Origin: Cucumis sativus
Lineage: Eukaryota > Streptophyta > Magnoliopsida > Cucurbitales > Cucurbitaceae
Length of the DNA: 64,000 nucleotides
NCBI RefSeq assembly: GCF_000004075.3
Contig: NC_026659.2
Span: 25,748,272-25,812,271 of the forward strand
Direction: 5' to 3'
Each line of letters begins with the position of its first letter. Position 1 is the stretch's first letter. Below, in pieces: positions 59,276 through 64,000 of this stretch. The notes below the pieces were generated by a model. It was not told the origin of the DNA. It did not search any database and saw only the letters and a list, made by a program, of their open reading frames with translations. The translations under genes were made by a program, and so were the position numbers.

Positions 59276-59452
59276 CAAGACAAAGATCTCGCGGAATCGA
59301 CAAAGAGTAGGAAGAGATTAGCAGGTGATAAGGAATGAAAACAACGCCGTCCGTCCGTAGTCGCAGAGCTCCGATGCTCGGAAGTCTGCAGAAGGTGACA
59401 GTCAAGTGGCCGAGTGAGTTCGGTTTTCTTGCTGTCGATGAAGACTCCTAAT

Positions 59453-59508
59453 TGGGCCGAGCTGCCTTACCAATCTGGGCCCAGTAGATCTTCATGGATC
59501 AATGGGCC
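59453..59508 (-). promoter_or_regulatory. Site II-type motif cluster upstream of the RSZ gene
   Basis: TGGGCC occurs at 59453-59458, 59476-59481 and 59503-59508. The middle one is part of the palindrome CTGGGCCCAG. They lie just upstream of the likely transcription start. Confidence 0.5.
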
Positions 59509-62500
59509 GGATTCAATATTAAAATTGGTTAAATAGGTATATTAATTTTCATATTATTAACATCATTTAATAATTTTATTAATCCTAATCATACTTTTTA
59601 AATTTAATTAAACAGGTTATAAATATAAGTATAAATTAATTATTATTTTTTTAAAATATAGTGGAGTATATTTAATTTTTTTGTCTCAATAAAGCCTGAA
59701 GCCACTAATCAAAGTGCTTTTATTTAGGCTAACTAATTAAAATATTGATAATTACTTTTTAAGGTGATTGATAGGTACGAAATGTTATTGTATTAAAACT
59801 ATGATACCAATGAAGAATATTTGAACCAACATTCACTTCATTTTCAAACTCGTTGAAATTTTACTTTTCTCTCATGGAATTGATTTAGTCAAAGTAACTT
59901 TTATGTTTCTATATATATTAAGACTTTAAACTACCAATATAGACTGAAATTAGAAAAATCTTAAATGAAAAGATTATGTCTTTGGTTCTCACTTTTCAAT
60001 ATATTTTACCTTCAAGTTTTGGTCATTGACTTTCTTAAACATTTAATTTGACCGATGTTGCAAAATTTAGGAAGATGGGAAAGGGAAATTTTGTTATTTA
60101 TTTTTAACTTTCAAATTAAACTTGATTTTGACGACATAAGCAGTACTTTGTAGCAAAGACATGCATAATATTTTAGATCATGGGATACTTCTTACTCGTC
60201 TTTTATTATTATTGTTGTTAATATGTGTAACGTGTCATTCTTTTTTATTAATATTTAACTTTGATTTAATGAGTAAAAGTAAAGACAAACTTATCTTAAC
60301 GATATGAGTTATTCATACTAATTACTTTGTAATATTCTAAAAGAAAACGAAGCTTTAATTTCAATTATGAATCATTAATTGATAATTTAACATAACACTT
60401 TAGTCTATAATTAAACAATTAATTTAGAGTTCATTAGGGGAAAACATAATAAACGTAGTTATCAAACATATTCCAAAACGGTAAGTTGATGAGTCGGCCG
60501 TGTCCGCCAAGTGTGAAATAACAGAAGAAAAAATGAATAAAAGAAAGGGAGAATGGTGTGTCATGTGTGTGGATCTTTTCCATGCGCCAAAGAAGGAAAA
60601 GAATGGGAAAAGTGCTATGCCACACTTTGTTGTTGACTTGCACACAATCCTTGGGATGTTACGTTACAACTTTAATCATATAAAAAAAAAGCGTTATTTA
60701 TTTTATTGAAATATTGAGAAAACTCATTACACGTTAAATTAAATTCTATATAAATCGTTACCATAAATCGAATTCATAACTTTTAACTATTAATAAAAGT
60801 CGTGTCCTCCTATTTAATTACCACGTCTAGACCAATTTATGATGATTAATTAAACATCTAAATTCAAAATCAACCATACAATTTTACTTATTTTAATCGA
60901 GGATTGAATATATATTGATATCTCAATATGGATCCATGGAATATAATAAATTAGGGTCTACCAAAATCAATAAGAATTCAAATACTCGTATGGCTTGGTT
61001 TGGAAGTTAATTCAAATATTATTTATATAAATTTCTCAATTTACAAGAAGATATCAATCAATATCGATATTTTATTGATATATTTGTAAGATTGGAATAT
61101 TTTAATCATCCTGTTTATTAAATGGGGAACAAATAAAATATTTTTAAAAATATCAAAATCATTTAAAATGAAAAAAAAAAAGAATAAAATCGAAAGTTCA
61201 AGGAAATACCAAACCAACAATTCCCCTCTCCATGTTATGATTCTATCAAACTTTATTTATTGTCTTTCATTTGGCCACATCCAGCTTTATGTCATTTTCT
61301 TTTCTCAATTAAGTTCTGTACAAAAATGTTAATATATATAATTGATTATCATATTGAATTCTTGAAAATTCTTATAGGAAGCGATAAAAAAAAAAGAGGA
61401 AAAAAACATCTCGCTAATATGTTAAATTTAACGTTATAGTATAATGTATGGTTTAATGAGGAAACAACTATGAATTGAGTGACAGTATATGAACTATTAA
61501 ATAAACTACGTATGTGAATTGATACGAAACAAACAAGATTATATACAATATGAGGTTTTTTTGGAGAGTAAAAAAGAGTGAACTGAATGAATTAAGGAGG
61601 GTTGATGAAGTGACCAAATTTGTAATATAAGAAGCAGTTGTTTGAATGAAAAAAGAATACGTTATCCCATGAAGCATTAAAGGGAGGAATAAATATAGTG
61701 ATCGATAACCTATACTTTATTAATGAGGATTGAGGATATGAAAAATAGTGTTGTCTTACGTGGAATCCAAAGGTTCACAATATTCCATTACTCATCACCA
61801 ATTAATTAATTACTACAAACTATTATTTTCTTCATAAATTCACTTGATTTTTTTTTTTAATAAGAAAAAATAGTTTACTTTATAATAATAATAACTATTA
61901 TTATTATTTCCCCTTATTTAGTGTTCCCCCATATTCTCAATATCAAACAAACATGTTGGTAGACAATTACAAATATAATCCACCAAATTTAGTTAAATAA
62001 TCATCTAAAGATATTGTGGTTGAATTATGCTCATTTTGTAAATAAATTTAAATAATTTAAAACATCAATGAATTTTCTATGTATGATGAACTCTTTTAAT
62101 AACGTTGTATGTTAAAATATATAGAAATAAAATGATATAGTAACGGTAGAGATATAGTCCAATCTATGTATTCATAGAGAAAATATCATCAATTGAAAAG
62201 AATCATTGAGATAAGCATATCACTAAAAACATGTCCGTGATATTTTATTATTATTATTGTCGATAGAATTCTATCATCAATGATACAACATGAGAATTCC
62301 ATGATTTAAAGGGGAAAAAAAGACTCTACAAAATCAAAGAGGAAAAAGGTTCAAAACTCAAATCGAAACTCCAGTATAACCAATAAAAAGACAAAAAGAA
62401 GAATGATTCCGTGCAGTGACGAATTTAAAAAAAAAAAATAATAAAAAAGAACTTAAATCAACAAAAAAAAAAGAGACAAGATAAATCTATTGTTGGTATA

Positions 62501-64000
62501 CTATTGATAAATAATGCAATATCAATTATAAGGTATGCAATCTTAAAACAAAAACATGAAAATATATATAAGAATGATTAGGTGGATTATCATTCGTTCA
62601 TATAAATGTAAATGTAAGTGTTATTTGAAAATAACAATTGGCATGAACCAAATGTTAAGATAAATTATAAACTCATCGTGTAATAACAACACAAAGATTA
62701 AAATGATATAACGACACAAAGATTAAAATGATGTAATTTGGTGATAATTAGGATATATATAATAGGAAGAATATTAAAATTGAATTATGTTTGAGTACAC
62801 ACAAAATGTTAAATTAGGTAACATATAAGTATATGCTAAACAATATATTTCCTCTAATGGTAAGATGCTTCAAATATTCCTCCAACTTTATTGGAATAAT
62901 AGGAAGCTTAGTTGGTGATAAATTTGGTTTTTCTAATAATCAATATAAAAATATATATATAGAAATTATTTTAAATTATAAAACTTCTAAAAAAACATTT
63001 ATAAATATGGTAAAATAATATCACAAATAAATAACTACACACCAATATATATTACTATTTATATCAATATATCATGATATAAATAAACCTAAACAATAGT
63101 ATATCTTAGTGATTTATATATCTATCACTTGTATCATAAATAATAGGAATATCATAATTTAAATAACGAACTAGTTTATGAAATGTGTATAAAATAAATG
63201 AAATAATACAAAAATAAATAATTAAAATATTAAAAAGAATACATAACTTACCGGAAGTTAAATAGTTTAAAGATGATAAAGTTAAGAAAGATTCGAACGA
63301 GCTCATACTAAATCTACCGTTTTGTTACGTTTGGAAATATTTCTATATAAAATATATGTAATAGTTGTCTTCCTTTCGGTCGTTAGGTAACCTTCAAAGT
63401 TTTAGATTAATTTTTTTAATAATATTCATCTAACAAATACATGAATCCAAAATTTTTTTAGAAAAGGACTATTTTTTAATAATTTGCTTTATTTTAATAA
63501 AAAAAGGATTTGGTATATACATACATCAATCATCCACACGTATTTTATGGAACCTATCAAGTAAAAAGACGTCTTTGAAATTCTCAATTAATTAATTAAT
63601 TAATTAACAAAACAGATGTCACAAAAAAAATTATTTATTGAATATCTCAGTATAGAAAGAGGAAAAAAGATGTCATAATCAATTTTTGTTGAGTTTTAAA
63701 CAGCTTTCTTGAAGGAATTAAAGTTAATTATTTATTTCTAGAAATTCTGTTTGGATTTGGAAGCATTAATTCAGTAATATACATATATATAAAAAAGAGT
63801 TTGGTATTTAAAAAAATATGTAAAAAAATGAAATTGTGAGACATGTGGTGTTGACAAAAGTTTAGAAGAGAATTGGGAATCTCATTGAATGGTCACATAA
63901 ACTTTGGTTTGTTTAATTAACTTGATTAATTAGCCTAAGTTTATAATTAAAATTAATTAAAAAAATAAAGTTGGTAATGGGAAAAAGGGAAGTTGTTTAA
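59509..64000. other. AT-rich gene-free stretch to the window end
   Basis: About 4.5 kb are rich in A/T runs, TTAA repeats (63588-63606) and short ORFs without any recognisable product. A 25-bp direct repeat (ACAAAGATTAAAATGAT at 62691 and 62716) is the only clear structure. There is no sign of a partial gene at the window edge. Confidence 0.5.
62689..62735. repeat. 25-bp direct tandem repeat
   Basis: ACACAAAGATTAAAATGAT appears twice with a period of 25 bp in otherwise simple AT-rich DNA. It is probably a replication-slippage product. Confidence 0.75.

Noticed and set aside
61860-64000. Search for LTR or terminal inverted repeats in the AT-rich end of the window
   Set aside because: Only simple AT repeats and short duplications were seen, with no matching termini or transposase-like frame.

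Overview
The window is nuclear DNA from a eudicot plant. It is AT-rich, its genes are split by GT-AG introns (two of them apparently GC-AG), and every gene has a clear Arabidopsis-type relative. A cucurbit is my impression from overall similarity, but the sequence here does not prove it. I see no intact transposon, rRNA, CRISPR array or organellar insertion. I could not scan systematically for tRNA genes.

Eleven protein genes can be rebuilt exon by exon, with reading frame kept across every junction. From left to right they are: beta-carbonic anhydrase (+, 948-3988); chloroplast alkenal/one oxidoreductase AOR (-, 4483-7810); splicing factor PRP17/CDC40 (+, 9447-12095); OTS-type SUMO protease (-, 13807-22595); RBM25-like RRM/PWI splicing factor (+, 24553-30236); equilibrative nucleoside transporter ENT1-like (-, 31145-32953); intronless PUB18/19-type U-box/ARM E3 ligase (-, 34260-36311); XTH33-type xyloglucan endotransglucosylase/hydrolase (+, 40967-42176); PRP31 (-, 43444-46358); spermidine synthase (+, 51154-53419); and an RSZ21/22-type SR splicing factor (-, 56067-58875). 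Strands alternate almost perfectly, so most neighbours are convergent or divergent pairs.

Genes are fairly dense from 1 to about 36 kb and sparser after that. The largest gene-free stretches are 36.3-41.0, 46.4-51.2 and 58.9-64.0 kb. They are very AT-rich and hold only small repeats and a few weak ORF fragments.

Four of the eleven genes (PRP17, RBM25, PRP31, RSZ) encode spliceosome components. Three of these have clusters of TGGGCC/T (site II-type) motifs in the upstream region. The whole set appears to match gene neighbourhoods that I recall on four segments of Arabidopsis chromosome 1 (around At1g10.5, At1g23.7, At1g60.2 and At1g70.3), as if this window kept an ancestral order later split by duplication and loss.

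Points of structural interest are a PRP31 first coding exon that carries only the ATG, two probable GC-AG introns, an RSZ last coding exon of 7 nt, and twin ACACGTGT boxes exactly 50 bp apart upstream of the U-box gene. I found no clear sign of a wholly new biological system; this is a well-ordered euchromatic segment.
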